Position numbers and translations under genes: made by a program
In this document: piece by piece, positions 25,051-37,493 of the stretch
Layout of the letters: every line of letters starts with the position of its first letter
Numbering within the stretch: position 1 is the stretch's first letter
Notes under the pieces: model-generated
Seen by the model: the letters and a program-made list of their open reading frames with translations, nothing else
What the model was told of the DNA's origin: nothing
The model's database searches: none
Source of the DNA: Sipunculus nudus
Taxonomy: Eukaryota; Annelida; Sipuncula; Golfingiida; Sipunculidae
Assembly (NCBI GenBank): GCA_026874595.1
Contig: CM049310.1
Location: 77,181,056 to 77,245,055 of the forward strand
Reading direction: 5' to 3'
DNA: 64,000 nucleotides

Positions 25051-25340
25051 ATATAATATGTGTGTGTGTGTGTTGGTATGTGTGTGCTATATCCTGGTTG
25101 CATAATTCTTACATTTTTGCTCTATAACATCTGTTGTATTCATAACAGCATTGCTACCATCTGCCAGTTCGGGTATTCAAACATTAACATTGAAGTCACA
25201 GATGCCATTGGTGCACGAAAAGCAGAACAGTGTTCTCTGGCAGCTAAACCTCTGACCTATGCAAGCACACTGGGCATGGCAATGACAGCCTGATGAAGGA
25301 TACATTGTAATTATGTATTCCAACCGACATGTACAGGATG
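24286..25340. repeat. Tandem unit 3 of three
   Basis: Continuous copy that provides the empty site for the LINE in unit 2 (gcagtgcactaatgtctac at about 24,681). It breaks off near 25,340 after gtacaggatgtg, before the AATAAA-containing end present in units 1 and 2. Its plus-strand frame (25,060-25,293) again ends TYASTLGMAMTA. Confidence 0.87.
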
Positions 25341-25735
25341 TGTACTGCCATATATACTGCGGACACAATTTCTTTATAGTGTCAACCCACTGCCGGTTAC
25401 TGGCCGACATTTTGCTTGGAAAACTTTCCTTATATGACCATACATGCATGAATTTCATCTTGATTATCTTAATGACAGAAACAAACTGTACCGCTATAAA
25501 TTACATCTTATAATTCAGAAACATCTTCTTATAACTGTTTTGGTGCCAAGAAATTCCTCTTTAGTAATTATATTTATTTTCTACAGTCGGCTCCAGCGAA
25601 ATAAACCAAAGTACAAGATCCTTGGATATTACAAATGTTTGGCCAGACGATGGCTTTTAAATTATTAATTTCTATTCAGGCAATATTTAAAGTACATGTA
25701 TTGTAGTGGCTGCGATTTTTCTTTTCATGTATTGA

Positions 25736-26180
25736 CCGGTGATGTAGTCCGAGTCCACAACGTCCAAGTGAAAGTCTTGAATCCAGTCAACTCGAGTCAA
25801 GACAGAGTCACTGAGGTTCGAGTGATTGAAGTCCACCTTCTTTAAGCCCGAGTCATTTTGCAGTCACGGTCCAATACGAATTTTGTTTTTTTAAAGGAAA
25901 TTTTAAATGGAAATTTGAGATTATCGTTTATTTGATGCTAAGGTAAACACGCTTTTTACTTTAATATCATTTAACTCCCGATGAAAAAAAAAAACATAGC
26001 TTGTTAAGTATGGTCTGTTTGTAGGCCTAATATTCTGTTGGTAGGTCTTCCTGTATATAAGTCGTTAGAGTACAAGACAGAGCTTTATTATACCGGACTC
26101 GAAATGGACTCGACCTGGTTTATGGAGTCCTTACCCCCTAGTCCGAATAAAAAAAGAGGACTCGAGTAATACATCTCTGG
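25736..26180. mobile_element. GAGTCC-rich non-autonomous element, copy 2 (with inverted ends)
   Basis: The left end CCGGTGATGTAGTCCGAGTC and the inverted right end CCAGAGATGTATTACTCGAG match over about 20 bp with a few differences. Just inside both ends lie GAGTCC-type hexamers (25,745-25,870 and 26,090-26,170). The centre is AT-rich and has no coding frame. This is the most complete of three copies (others at 5,838 and 46,615). No target duplication could be fixed. 25,341-25,735 holds nothing recognised. Confidence 0.72.
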
Positions 26181-27093
26181 TTTTGACAACCCTAAACTAA
26201 CTGGATAAATATATAGAGTGATGCCCTTTTTTTCCAATTCATGATTCTTCAAGTGAGAGGTCATACTTATGGCCATGTGCCTGTGGAGAAAACAATTCAG
26301 CCATAACACAGACCTTAAATAGATATTACTAATTCTGGAGTCTGTCTCGAAAGGGGATCAACCTCCTCTGTTCATACCAAAATGCTTTGATGGCATTTTT
26401 AAATCGTAATCCGTTCTAGTACTATTATATACAAACCGCAAAACATCAAAATTACAAAATACAACTTTTCTTCTCAATTCGTAACAACCTGTCCAGCTAC
26501 CCCCCCCCCCCCCCCCCCAAAAAATAAATAAATAAATAAAATTAAAGAGATTTTATGTTACAAATGTCTTTTCGAACGATATTGTTCATACTGTCATATC
26601 ACTATTATCCCCGTATGACGAGATACAAATTAAGGCAGAAAATGGCTCTAAAAAAAACTTAAAATAGCTCACTGGTATCAACGAATTTCGTTATGAATAT
26701 TGTCCCTGAATAAAGCGGAGCCCCTTTGCTTTAAATTATTTCCACATCACTGACGCCACCATCTTTCAGATGTTTCATGGGTGAAATTGTCGGTGACTTC
26801 AAATGTGGTCACTTTCGCCTTTATGGAAACCCTGAACGTTTCTTGTGAATCGATTAAAATATCGGCTTCCATCGGCCTGAACATTTATGACAATGTTGGA
26901 GAAATCTCTTGATATAACAAAAATTTGCTCGGACATCGTATTTCCTCTTGGAAATATATATGGAACATTACACTGAATATATTGGAATTTAAAAATGAAA
27001 GCGAATAATTCATTCATTCCAATTTTTTTTTGTCTAGTATCTGTATATTAGAATAATTGTTTGCTTGCTGCTTGTTAGGTACCCGTACACCTG
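26181..27093. other. Intergenic stretch downstream of the pappalysin gene
   Basis: Contains a poly-C tract (26,499-26,518) followed by AAAT repeats (26,519-26,540) and otherwise unremarkable AT-rich DNA. It lies just beyond the likely 3' end of the minus-strand gene. No gene is seen. Confidence 0.5.
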
Positions 27094-27099
27094 TTTATT
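27094..27099 (-). terminator. Possible poly(A) signal AATAAA
   Basis: On the minus strand AATAAA lies about 360 bases downstream of the pappalysin stop codon and is the first such hexamer there. Use as the cleavage signal is inferred from position only. Confidence 0.45.
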
Positions 27100-27459
27100 T
27101 TAGGCATTATATAATCACCGAATCAGTGAAGAACCAATCCCGCCAGCTGAGTTATGACATTTCAGTGTCATCATGGCCCAAGGGTCCAACAGGAAACACG
27201 AGCGACTAAATTTCGTGTACAAAATGGCGTGGCACTAAATGCTGCGTCAGGGTGTCTGCTAGCTGTTGTCATGGTAACAAAAACAATGGCCATGACAGGA
27301 GGCGCAGCTCAACGCCAAAAGCAGGGATATTATCACGATAGATGTGCATATATACAGCGGCTTTTAGACAATCTGTGAAGGTATCTCTATATAAGATATG
27401 TCTATGTAAAAAAGACAAGTGATAACAAATACGCCTATCTTTTAAACGCCCTAGACTTG

Positions 27460-27759
27460 TTACGGCGCCCTTAAACTCCGTTTATCTTTATGACGCCAAC
27501 GGCGTTTATGGTGGAAATATCCTTTGGACCAGTTGTACGTCTGCACTGCCGCGGCGGCGGCGGCCCGGTGTTGACTTGGACCGGACACTGACCGGTTTTC
27601 GACAGCCTGCGGGTCCTTGCACCGGCATTCCTCCCCGCACGTGGGGTCTAGGAGTTGCACCATGCCACCTCTGACTGTTGAAGCGCAGCAGTCACCCCCG
27701 TCCCACTGACACGCCATGCGGTTGTTCGGCCCGTCACAGAACAAATCTCCCACATATTC
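27460..27759 (-). CDS. PAPPA: Pappalysin-like protease, last exon (LNR and C-terminus)
   Basis: Last coding exon, 99 residues plus TAA (27,462-27,460). The acceptor is catgtattgcag, phase 0. Residues 1-30 form a Lin12/Notch repeat: VGDLFCDGPNN, then CQWDGGDCC, with the cysteines and the acidic residues that bind calcium in this fold. It continues with CGEECRCKDPQAVEN, a pattern of the third LNR near the C-terminus of PAPP-A. The tail has a short alanine run coded by GCC/GCG triplets and a basic segment (HHKRRWRHKDKR) that could bind glycans. In the known family LNR3 helps select IGFBP substrates and the protein is secreted; activity here is inferred. Orthology to PAPPA versus PAPPA2 cannot be decided from this fragment. 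Confidence 0.88.
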   Translation of the reverse strand, partial: EYVGDLFCDGPNNRMACQWDGGDCCASTVRGGMVQLLDPTCGEECRCKDPQAVENRSVSGPSQHRAAAAAAVQTYNWSKGYFHHKRRWRHKDKRSLRAP

Positions 27760-27886
27760 CTGCAATACATGAGATGGAAAGTAAGAGACTGAAACTTAGT
27801 CTGTATAAACAATAACTAAATCCATAGTCCTTGCAGAATGTGCATAAACTCCGAGTTTGTGTTTTGACGAGTTGGTGTTTTACTCA

Positions 27887-28595
27887 CAGGTGGCAGATTA
27901 CTATCGCGAATGGTGGCCTTGGGACACCGGCTGGCCTCGGGCCACCAGCCCGCTGTGCACCCTTCTCGATCTGTTCCTTCCGTCAAAAGGCCACCAGGAT
28001 ACACAGCATTATACATGTGGTGTCCTCAGGCCACCAAAGTATACAGCGTTATACCTATGGTGTCCTTAGGCCACCAGGATACACAGAATCATACCTAGGG
28101 TATCCCTAGGCCACCAGGATATACAGCATCATTCCTGTGATGTCCTTAGGCCACCAGGTTACACAACATTATACATGTGGTGTCCTTGGGGTACCAGGGT
28201 TTACAGCATCATACTTGTGGTGTCCTTATGCCACCAGGATACAAGCATTATACGTGTGGTGCTCTTAGGCCACCAGGGTATACAGAATCATACGTGTGGT
28301 GTCCTTAGGCTACCAGGATATACAGCATCATACGTGTGGTGTCCTTAGGCCAACAGGATATGCAGCATTATACATGTGGTGTCCTTAGGCCACCAGGGTA
28401 TACAGAATCATAACTAACGTGTTCTTGAGTGAAAAAGTATACTAAAAAATATTATAGTCTGAATTCGGTGTTCTTTTATGGAACTGTTTACAATATTGGC
28501 GGAAGGAAACAGATCGAGAAGGGTGCACAGCGTGCTGGTGGCCTGAGGCCACCCGGTACCCAAGGCCACCATTCGCGATAGCAATCTGCCACCTG
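27887..28595. mobile_element. Foldback element with 96-bp inverted arms
   Basis: Left arm 27,887-27,982 and right arm 28,500-28,595 are inverted copies matching at about 90 percent. They start caggtggcagatt and hold tatcgcgaatggtggcc and gcacccttctcgatctgtt. Between them sits an array of about 11 units of 40 bp (27,989-28,410). Long inverted arms around a tandem array are typical of foldback-type DNA elements. No target duplication could be identified. The transcript would form a strong hairpin inside the last intron. Confidence 0.85.
27989..28410. repeat. 40-bp minisatellite inside the foldback element
   Basis: About 11 units of gtgtccttaggccaccagga plus tacacagcattatacatgtg with point differences. 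The ggccaccag core also occurs in the arms, so the array probably grew from arm sequence. Confidence 0.93.
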
Positions 28596-29115
28596 CATTT
28601 TACCCAATGCATATGTGACGTCATTAGCTTGATATAGTCGTTTAATTTGTACTGCTATGTGTAAAAGCTGTGTCAAAGGCCGTCTGTGTATAGATGTCAT
28701 ATGAACTATAATAATGGACAAACAGTACCGTTTGTTCATCGTGTTCTTTGACTCTAAAGGATATCTTGACCTTTGACTTTGAAAGGCATCTTGGTTGCCA
28801 TCATGCGGGATCATTGAAAAATCATTTACGCTGCCTTACTTTAGGCAAACTTACTTAAAGCGTGGAATATATAATCTTTCCCAGCACTGCATAATCAGTA
28901 GGCATAATTAATTAACAGAAGAGTTTATGAGTACGTTTGGCGTTGACGATTATTATGCTATACTATACTATAGTAGATGCAAGGCTCTGTAGGACCAGGG
29001 TGCACCAGTCCAGGAATGTAGAAGCGTGTGTTGAATCATTGCAGTAACATGACCCAGTCTAATGTTAACACAATATGCCAGCGGTTCTTTCTAAGCCGTT
29101 TTCTCTCTCATCAAA

Positions 29116-29231
29116 ACCAGTGGCGTCAATTTATCTTCAAGGTAAGGGGGGGGGACTCTCAGGGGTGGGGTATTCAAAGTTGGGCCAATCTTTCATTAAC
29201 ACACACAAACATATATATATATATATATATG

Positions 29232-29287
<56 letters not shown>

Positions 29288-29569
29288 ATTTTAAAAAAAA
29301 GTATTATGTTTCCAGTATAGGTTAATTCTAAACCAGGTTAAAGATGTATAATATTTCATGATAAACTCAAAAATGGAACCAAAGTCTATTAATCTATTTA
29401 TTAATATATTTCATTTCCATTATATATATTTTTTTCTCTGAATAGCAGGGGGGATGATTACATTGACCATTCCCTCAACCCCCCCCCTTGCGGAAAAGTG
29501 TTTTGTGTGCGGGGGGGGGGGGGTACATACACCGACCAAAAACCCCGCTCCTTAATGTGCCTACTGGTT
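29116..29569. mobile_element. GGCGTCAA MITE, copy 1
   Basis: Begins accagtggcgtcaatttatc and ends with a degraded inverted end (ttaatgtgcctactggtt). It shares the ggtaagggggggg block and the gggatgattacattgaccat segment with the copy at 60,804-61,231. A long TA microsatellite (29,212-29,284) and G/C runs lie inside. It inserts no coding sequence. Confidence 0.75.
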
Positions 29570-32500
29570 CACATTGCTTAACTCTCTAATACAACTTCAA
29601 AATAGGCTCTAAACTCAGAAAGTATTACACTAGCCACATTTAGGGATTATAGGCAGGTTTGCTTCCCTTGAACGGCAGGTGAACACGCACGAGAAAAGAA
29701 TACCATATGTTGCTTCATGTAGCGAAACATTATATAAAGTGAGACAGGATAGGCATTTGAGGACTAAAAAGGCTTCATTTAAAGAAAAGACACGCAGACA
29801 GACTCTCTCTCTCTCTCTCCCTCTCTCTCTCTCTCATACACAGAAATAAAAATATTCCATGAATCATCTTGTGTACCATGCATAAAACCATTATACTAAA
29901 TATACGGCTTTTGCGAACAAAAAGTGATATAATTACAGAACGCATAACATCTGTCACATACACGAACACACGCACACCTCTCGTACACACACGTACACAC
30001 ACAATTGTATGTAAAATGTAGGCCGACATGTGCCCCATATGAATATAAAGCACGGTTTATTTAACCATCAAATCTGTCCGCCTATGTGTCTGCTCATCAT
30101 GGACATGTGGTACGTGTCGTCTTTGCGGTATGAAATTGGACTGTCCTTAAACCCCACGCACAGAAATAAATATATAATGATGACTGCAATGAGCCTTAGC
30201 ATGTTGTATTTGTGTCGGGACCAAAAGTCTGGATCATTTCTTGCCCTCCACCTGTTTGGCATGCTCAGGAATTGTCGCCCCATCTTATGATGACAAAGAG
30301 ACGACCTAGCAACGATTTACCTTAAGTGGCTGAGACACTAAAAGCCTGATGAGGATTTTTTCCTCCGCGTGCCAGACGGTTTAGGTATATTGATTACTGC
30401 CTGGGCCTACCAGCAACCAAACCGATTATATCTAATCATCGGGCTTACACACCAGCCTACATACAATGACCTCTGATAAAAAGCCACCTCGCCCCTTGTG
30501 TCTACCATTTCTTCCAGTATTGGGTTTTAATTCTGACTGTGTACGTCACGGAGTTATTTTCAGCGAAAACGTCTGTCTGTCACTGGAAACCAGAATTCAA
30601 AGACGCTTTTATTTCCTGCGAGATTCGTTTTGCTTTTAAGGTGGAAAAATGTATGAGCCATGTTCTTTCAGTTTATCAAATGAAAAAGACTATACTTTAA
30701 AGAGTTCGAATATATGATAAAATCACCTTTATGCAACGCGCTGCCGATATTTCGTTGAGCCGATGTGAGCCTATTTTGTTCAGATCAGTTTTGCTTGGGA
30801 ATAAGAAATACAAAACGATAAGCGATAAATCTTTTACAGATAAAAATGCCCGAAAAAAATGTTCCTGTTTTGATTTTTTTTTTCTTGTCACTTAAAGGAA
30901 ACGGCGTGATTGTTTAAGTATGAAAGTTTAAACTTATGAAACCACTAGGTAAACTGTACAAATAAATGTAATATGTCACACGTCGTAATACAGATAACTT
31001 GTTTAGATAAAACGGGTACTTTGTACATCGTCAAATGAATAGGCTTTCAGGTCAGTTTTAAGTCAGCCGACATTTTACAAGTTGAGTCGAGCAAAAAAGC
31101 TCGGCTTACTTTTAAAGTCAGACGTCTTTTTTTCGAAGCCAGCCGCATTTGTGTGGCTAACGCGGGTCTTGGCTCTATCTTCCTTTAGTGTACAGGGCTT
31201 CAACTGGAGCATTTTCACAGGCGAGCATTATCGCAATTCTACATTCCACCAAATGTCACTAAAATCAATCCATACGCGCTTGTAAACCGACGAACAATCA
31301 GACAAAAAGCAGAGGAGAAGGAATTGATGAAAAAATGCGAGACGATACAACCGTTCTCCCTCATTTCAGATTAGTTTTCCATTAGTTTCTAAAGATTTGT
31401 TTATATATAAATCCCCTTTTTTACTGACTTCGCCCTGACCAAGGTCTATTGTCATCCCCTGTATCAATTCACTGAAATTCCGTATTTTTGTAATATAATT
31501 CATTCTGCTTGGCGGTGGCATCGGGTCCTCATCTGGAATTTTAATTAGGTGTCATTGAGGTTTTTTTTTTAATACTACCGTACCCTTTTTAGTCCCATGA
31601 ATCCCGTGCTATCATTTTTAGCATACTACATACATCTGGAGATCAGTCGCTCTTTTTTTATTATTTAAACCTGAAAATAATATGTGGTTCCTTATACCAA
31701 CATAAGCAGGTAGAGCACTGTTGATGCGCACATCAATTTACAGAGTGATATATCTGCAGCCAGTGTTCGGAAAAGGGTGTATGCTTTATCCCCTCTTAAG
31801 ATGTTATTGTGTCTCTGTACGTACCGTCTTGTGTCACTAAACTTGTTTTACGGATATTGATTCTAATTTACGTTTCCACCGAATTACCCTATAAACACCG
31901 AAATCTGACTGCCACCAGGTGATGTGATATTTTAATATTAAAAAGACTTTTCTCATTATACTTTAGTTTGAATTTATGTGACATAGGACTATGTTTTCTG
32001 CAACATTTCAGCTCCTCTAACAGGGTAATGGTCTCCTCAGTGCAACATGTAACGATGAAGCATTTGATCAAAAGTGTTTTCCTCTTTAGCAAAGTATAAA
32101 ATCCATAAGATAGTAAACGCAGCCGAGGTTCATCTTTAAAAAACTGTTAATCTTATTCACCGAGATTTGTAAGCTTTCATGAGAAATTTAAATGCACTTT
32201 TGTTTTATTATCAATGCGTCTTGGGCTGTCTCGTAAACACTGGAATCTGTTCTTAGCATGTGGGTTTGCTATTTGATAGGCTTGGCATAAATATCGAAAA
32301 GATTATGCCACATGACCCTAATTAATTAAGACTCAAACGTACTTGATGTTAAAGCCTTTTTACAAATAAATGTCTTTCGGGACGAATCTTTAATAAAGGC
32401 TTGTCCTTGGAAAGAATATAACTTATATCTGGTATTCTGCCTGATCTGGTGATTTAAGCCGTTGAATATAGATTACCATCAATTTGGTGACGTCGTCTAA

Positions 32501-32887
32501 GATGGCCGTCAGACTTATTGGTACTAAACAGACTGGACGCCCCGCGTTGTCACTATAAACCGGCTTCCATAAAAAGCCAGGGGGTTACAACTGCCGACTG
32601 TCGGCCGCGAGACATCGGTACATGTAAATTCTTCTGTAAAGCCTGTTTGTGGCGGATCAGGGCTCTGGTCATTTAGTTAAAACACGCAGTCTGAAATGTT
32701 CCCGATTCCCAAGGTGGCCTGTTTTGACGCTGTGTTAACGTAATACAGATTACCAGACGTTACTCTTAATTCAAAACACGGCTCCGCTGGGGGTCGTGGT
32801 CTCGATATAATATCCGACCTGGGTCGAGAAGTCAGGCTTTAAGGATACAACTCAGGGCTTAATCACCTCATCACAAAATATACTTAC

Positions 32888-33057
32888 AGTGCTGCACATG
32901 TCCTTACACTCTAACATGGCTGGTTCTGGGAACCATTGCTGCAGGGCTGTGCATACAAGCCTCGTGCTGTCAGTGACGGCAGCTTGAGTAACATTTCCAG
33001 ACTGTTTTAAAGCTGGTTCTTTGCCTTCTGCAGTGCATCTCACTTGACAACGTGAAC
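32888..33057 (-). CDS. PAPPA: Pappalysin-like protease, CCP exon
   Basis: 170-bp exon, entering in phase 1 (acceptor tattttgttttag) and leaving in phase 0 (donor gtaagtat). With the preceding G it reads GSRCQVRCTAEGK, then STRLVCTALQQWFPEPAMLEC: the second half of a CCP/Sushi module, with its cysteines and the tryptophan that precedes the last cysteine. It follows directly from GENKV in the exon at 36.2 kb and leads, through KDMCST, into the LNR exon. Agreement of phase on both sides and of domain content supports it strongly. A possible N-glycosylation site is NVT. Confidence 0.9.
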
Positions 33058-33800
33058 CTAAAACAAAATAAAATCATGACCTGACTAGAAATTATTTCAT
33101 GCATTTAGAAAGTATAAATTGTGAATAAAAATACACTTCCTAGGTAAAGACTATATTTCCCGAACTCTAAAATACCTAAATAGATCCATTGATGAACAGG
33201 GGGCATTAGATAATAGTTACAGGGAAATCATATATTTTCCAGTAATCGTTATAATTAATATAAAGTGGTTTTAATGGTAATAGAACTATAATAACAGTAA
33301 TAATAATAATAACACTAATATAATAATAATATAACTAATAATTTTATCACTAAAAATTATAATAATTGAATTCCGTAGATGAAAAAAATAAAAAATGCGT
33401 CACAAAAGGTTACAAGCATTAATAATGACATTATGCAAAAGCATTTTTAAAATGACCGTCACATTATGATAACCACCTGTGCGAATCTGCTGAGCACTGT
33501 CAGAAAACCAGTTTCTCGTTATTTTATTTTATTTTTTTCATTCCACCTGCATAAAACCTATGTTCAATATAGCTAAAAAAACAGGACACTTGTACAAACC
33601 AGGCTTTTCTGCCTGAAAAAAAGATTACGTTCAGAAAAAAACTCAAACTGTAGTTGACTGATTCATTGTGAGTATTATAATGTTCGAGTGGGCTGCGTGA
33701 TGTAACGAGATCAGATGCGCAAACCTGGTGCGCCTCTTAAAATATCAGCCATGATTTGCTTGGCGTATTACCCAAGATGGCAGTGTTTTATTAATATACA

Positions 33801-34000
33801 CAGGGGCGGATCCAGGATTTCGGAATGGGGAGGGTCAAGCCCAAGAAACATAAAGAAAGCCTGAAAAAAGGTCCTCTTGTCCGGGAAGGAGGGGGTCAGG
33901 GTCGCAAAATTTGTTTTGAAATACTAAAAAAAGGTAATTTTGGCTCCAAGGGGGGGGGGGGGGGTCAGGACCCCCTTGCCCTATATCTCTGGATCCGCTA

Positions 34001-34003
<3 letters not shown>
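33801..34003. mobile_element. GGCGGATCCAGG MITE, copy 2
   Basis: Ends CAGGGGCGGATCCAG and, inverted, CAGTAGCGGATCCAG. It is flanked by atataca on the left and atatata on the right, and a long TA microsatellite begins immediately after it. Internal poly-G at 33,950-33,964. About 203 bp, close to the copy at 13.3 kb. Confidence 0.85.
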
Positions 34004-34063
<60 letters not shown>

Positions 34064-35029
34064 TTATATATTTATATATATATTACTTTGTTTAACTTGA
34101 CATTTCCCGAATCATTAAACCTATATTTGAACAACTGTTACTGTCCTGGCTGTATATTGATCATGTTGTCTTATATGAGGAGAGGGCTTGGATCATCTGT
34201 GTAATGATAATCAATGGTGCCAATTAACTGGCAAAACTACTGTGTCTAAAATCAATCGAAAATTGTTTTAAGTTCATAAAAGAACCATAAAGTATAAATT
34301 ATCTTTAAATTTGGTACAGTGTTCTTTCTGATGGTAGACATATGTTTAACATATATTATTTTCATATGAAATTTTAACAATTAATTTTTTTTAGAATTTT
34401 TAAACCTTGCGCTCTTTTAAGCACACAGTAACAGCAACCAAACTTTTAACAGGCTAATAATGAACTACATGATAAATACTCAAAATATTTTATTTGTTTT
34501 TCCTGTATCATGTCTACCTTGTCTATCTACCTGAAAAATAAAATTTTAAATTATGATTCATTGAAAAATTAAATTAAATTTTTTCATTAGGAAAAAAAAA
34601 AGTTTTTGAGTTATTGACATATAGTTTGAGTTAAGTCCACTCAAATGGCTTACTGTTACCGGGTGCTTAATATAGTGTAACTTTTAACAATTTTTTTAAT
34701 GTTACGAAATCATGTTAAAATAAATAAAAAAAAGTTCAAAATTAGGTAAACAATCAGAAAAAAACACTATCAGATTTAAATAAGGATACTTTATGTGGTA
34801 TGTTATGTATTTAAAATCACTTTTGGACTTATTTTAGATAAGAGGGATTTTTGCCAGTTCTGCTACCTCACATTTGAGAAGCATCTAATAACGTCACAAA
34901 TCGCATGAACACGCATGACATCGCACGCAGACAACCTGTAAGAACGGGTACAGAGACGCCATGCGTTAAAATATTTTGGGTGGGCATAAAATATATTGCT
35001 TAATCGCACGTAAACGCCAATTTACGCAT

Positions 35030-35490
35030 ATTTTAAGCCTGGCGTACACGTTAAGAAATATGGATACGATACGATTACGAAATTTCCTATCGTAGCGTAG
35101 TATCGTAAATTCCCTAGATTATTATCGTATTTTTTCGAACATTATACGAATTTTGTAACAAAGTGAATGGGGTAATAATATCAAATATGGATCAGCAAAA
35201 CGGTTGCCAATGATAGAGTCCGTTCTATACATCGCAGAAAAATGACTACCAACAGGAAATATAAAGAAGGGTACAACAAGAAAAGGACTAAGCCACTTAA
35301 ACCATACGTACACTTTATGAAATTTGGATATGATACGATAGGAAGCAAGTTAAAATAAAAACTTCGAATATGCTCGACAAAAGACGAAACGATACGAAGC
35401 GAAGATCGTAGAACTTCGTAATATTTTAACAGACACATTGCGGTAGGAAGACAAGAAGCCAAGATTTCGTGTCATCCTGCTTAGTATCAT
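35030..35490. repeat. TACGAT-rich repeat with internal duplication
   Basis: Two related segments, ggcgtacacgttaagaaata at 35,040 and ccatacgtacactttatgaa at 35,303, are each followed by gatacgata words. The area is rich in atcgta/tacgat in both orientations. It could be a MITE, but I could not fix the ends. Confidence 0.45.
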
Positions 35491-36136
35491 ATCGCATCGG
35501 ACCTTTATTTCTGACATTTTTTTTCGACGGAAGTTTGACCGATATATTTCACGTGATCATACTTTACCGACGCGGAATTTTTTGCACGACTTTGTCGAAA
35601 ATTCGATGATTTGGCAAATAATTGTCCGACGCCGATTCTGTCGTACGAAGAGGTAAAATTGTGTCGGAAACTGTGTCATATTAGCCTAGCAGAACCCACG
35701 GCTGTTCTCGTGCGTCAAAATGTACTGCATATGCACCCGGCTATATAAAGTCGCAGGAAATCCTTGGAAATGCCACCATCTGAGGGCTGCTTTAGGACCT
35801 GCATGATCATCGTAATTTTACACAATTTATTTTATAAACAGCACCTTAATATAAGAATTAGTTTTTTGTGATTGTACAAAATTATTGCACATTATTAACT
35901 TGGCAAAAACTGTTCAAAATTTATTTTCACTTATTTTACAAAAAAAAATACTCTTATCTTTAATTTTCCTGGTTTTTAATCCAGATGATCTGCAATTTAT
36001 ATAAAACGTATTTACATGCAGAGCTTAGTTATAGAAGTTTCCTCAATACAAGTATAGTTATCATCAAACTTGATGACATTCATATTTCTTGATTTTGCAT
36101 TAAATTAGCATATTAAGATCAGGACAAATATCTTAC

Positions 36137-36269
36137 CAACTTTATTTTCTCCGCATGATATGTGGAAACCTTGCCGAGGACTTATTTCTGGACACGTTCG
36201 TCCAATCAGCGAACAGGATTCGAAACTTCCGCTCCACTGTCCGGTATATTCACATCTGGTGGAAAGTTC
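36137..36269 (-). CDS. PAPPA: Pappalysin-like protease, CCP exon
   Basis: 133-bp exon: phase 0 in (acceptor tttttttatag), phase 1 out (donor gtaagatat). It reads ELSTRCEYTGQWSGSFESC, which closes one CCP module with the C-x-x-x-G-x-W-x-x-x-x-x-x-C pattern, then TCPEISPRQGFHISCGENKV, which opens the next. Joined to the exon at 50.7 kb it completes the CTITC...RC...W...C module, and joined to 33.0 kb it completes the following one. The other two frames contain stops, which fixes the frame. Confidence 0.9.
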
Positions 36270-37336
36270 CTATAAAAAAAGACAAAAATCTTTTATCCTC
36301 TGATACCCCAGTTGCATCATATATACCTTCCAGTCGTAAATTTTGATGGCGTTATAGACGTTTCCCGCCACATCAGCGACACCGGTCGGAGAAAACTGAC
36401 TCTTTAATGTTCGGGTTTATTATCTCGACAAGAAAACTCGTCACATTTCATGTAAACGAGAATATCCTACCCGTTCATTATTTTGCACTTGATCACAAGT
36501 TTAGTTTCATTCAAAATACGATAGAAGGCGCTATGAAATACCGCAGACTGGCTAACTTATTTTAATATTAATAGATAATACATTTAATTAATAGATTTTG
36601 GTGCACATTACCTAGAAATAACATGCCTAAATATAATTTGTAAATAAATAAGCAACATATAATAAAAAAAAAACTTACTTACCACATATATTATTGAGAG
36701 AATCAAATTATATTCGCTGATGCTCAAGGAACAACCAATTTTTTTATAATGTCTGACTCAACGAGTCTCAGAAAATGTTAAGGTTTCAAAAACAAAAGTA
36801 CATTTTTGTTAGGAGATATTAGGGCCCGTTTCCTTCATTATAAGTACATTTTTTAACCCTGAAATCACATCTAAGAAAGTTTATTCGCCATTATCCAAGA
36901 CATAATGGTGTAAAGGCATATGTTTTGTTTCGGCACTGAAATTTGCGTTATCATTATTTAATTTTTGACAGACTGGGAAACCACATCTCTAATTGTTTGT
37001 CTTCGTCTTGCACAGCTTCTTGTGGTGGAACTAACAATAGTCGCGTCACATACCGGTAGAGACCAAGGCCCTAATTCAGAGTAAAAAATTGCGTTCTGTC
37101 TTGATACAAGATCATAGTTGCCGACAGGTGGCGCTGTGATAACCCCTTCAAAAAATACATTGTAATATCTCTGGATTTATGGGTAAAATATGGAGAGTGA
37201 TCCCCTTAGGACACATTTTGCACCATTCCCGACTTTTCATTACCAAAAATATGCATATATGAAGCGGGCCATCATAGAAGATGCGTGACGAAAATCCAGT
37301 ACGTCCATCACAATATAGATGGTAAACGGTATATAC

Positions 37337-37493
37337 TGTTACGAAGAGAAATTGTTGAGGGGAAAAATCCTGGGCCGATCCGGGAGTCGAACCCAGGTCG
37401 GTGGCGCGCAAGTCCGGCGAACCAACCGCTTCGCTAGCAAAACATGCTTCACTAGCGAGACAGTTCGGTCCGCTTTTTTGTCACCCTGTAACA
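37337..37493 (-). mobile_element. tRNA-like short element, copy 1
   Basis: About 157 bp bounded by tgttacgaag and ctgtaaca, a short inverted end. On the minus strand it holds a perfect A box TAGCGAAGCGG (37,436-37,426) and a perfect B box GGTTCGACTCC (37,393-37,383) 32 bases apart. A T-arm-like stem CTGGG/CCCGG surrounds the B box loop. No matching acceptor stem or 5' half of a tRNA is present, so this is a tRNA-derived repeat, not a tRNA gene. Pol III transcription is possible. Confidence 0.7.

Larger units (their letters stand above)
27760..32887 (-). other. Pappalysin last intron (5.1 kb)
   Basis: Phase-0 GT-AG intron, donor ACT|gtaagtat at 32,887 and acceptor tattgcag at 27,760. It contains the foldback element (27,887-28,595), a MITE of the GGCGTCAA family (29,116-29,569), a (CT)n tract (29,801-29,836), and 29,570-32,887 with no recognised feature apart from short chance frames. 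Confidence 0.85.
33058..36136 (-). other. Pappalysin intron (3.1 kb, phase 1)
   Basis: Donor GTTG|gtaagatat at 36,136, acceptor tttgttttag at 33,058. It contains a GGCGGATCCAGG MITE (33,801-34,003), a (TA)n tract (34,002-34,080) and a TACGAT-rich repeat (35,030-35,490). The rest is AT-rich with (TAA)-like stretches near 33,290-33,350. Confidence 0.85.

Noticed and set aside
27989-28410. CRISPR-like regular repeats (also 2,035-2,880 and 9,560-9,790)
   Set aside because: Units are directly abutting with no unique spacers, and the window is animal nuclear DNA; these are minisatellites.
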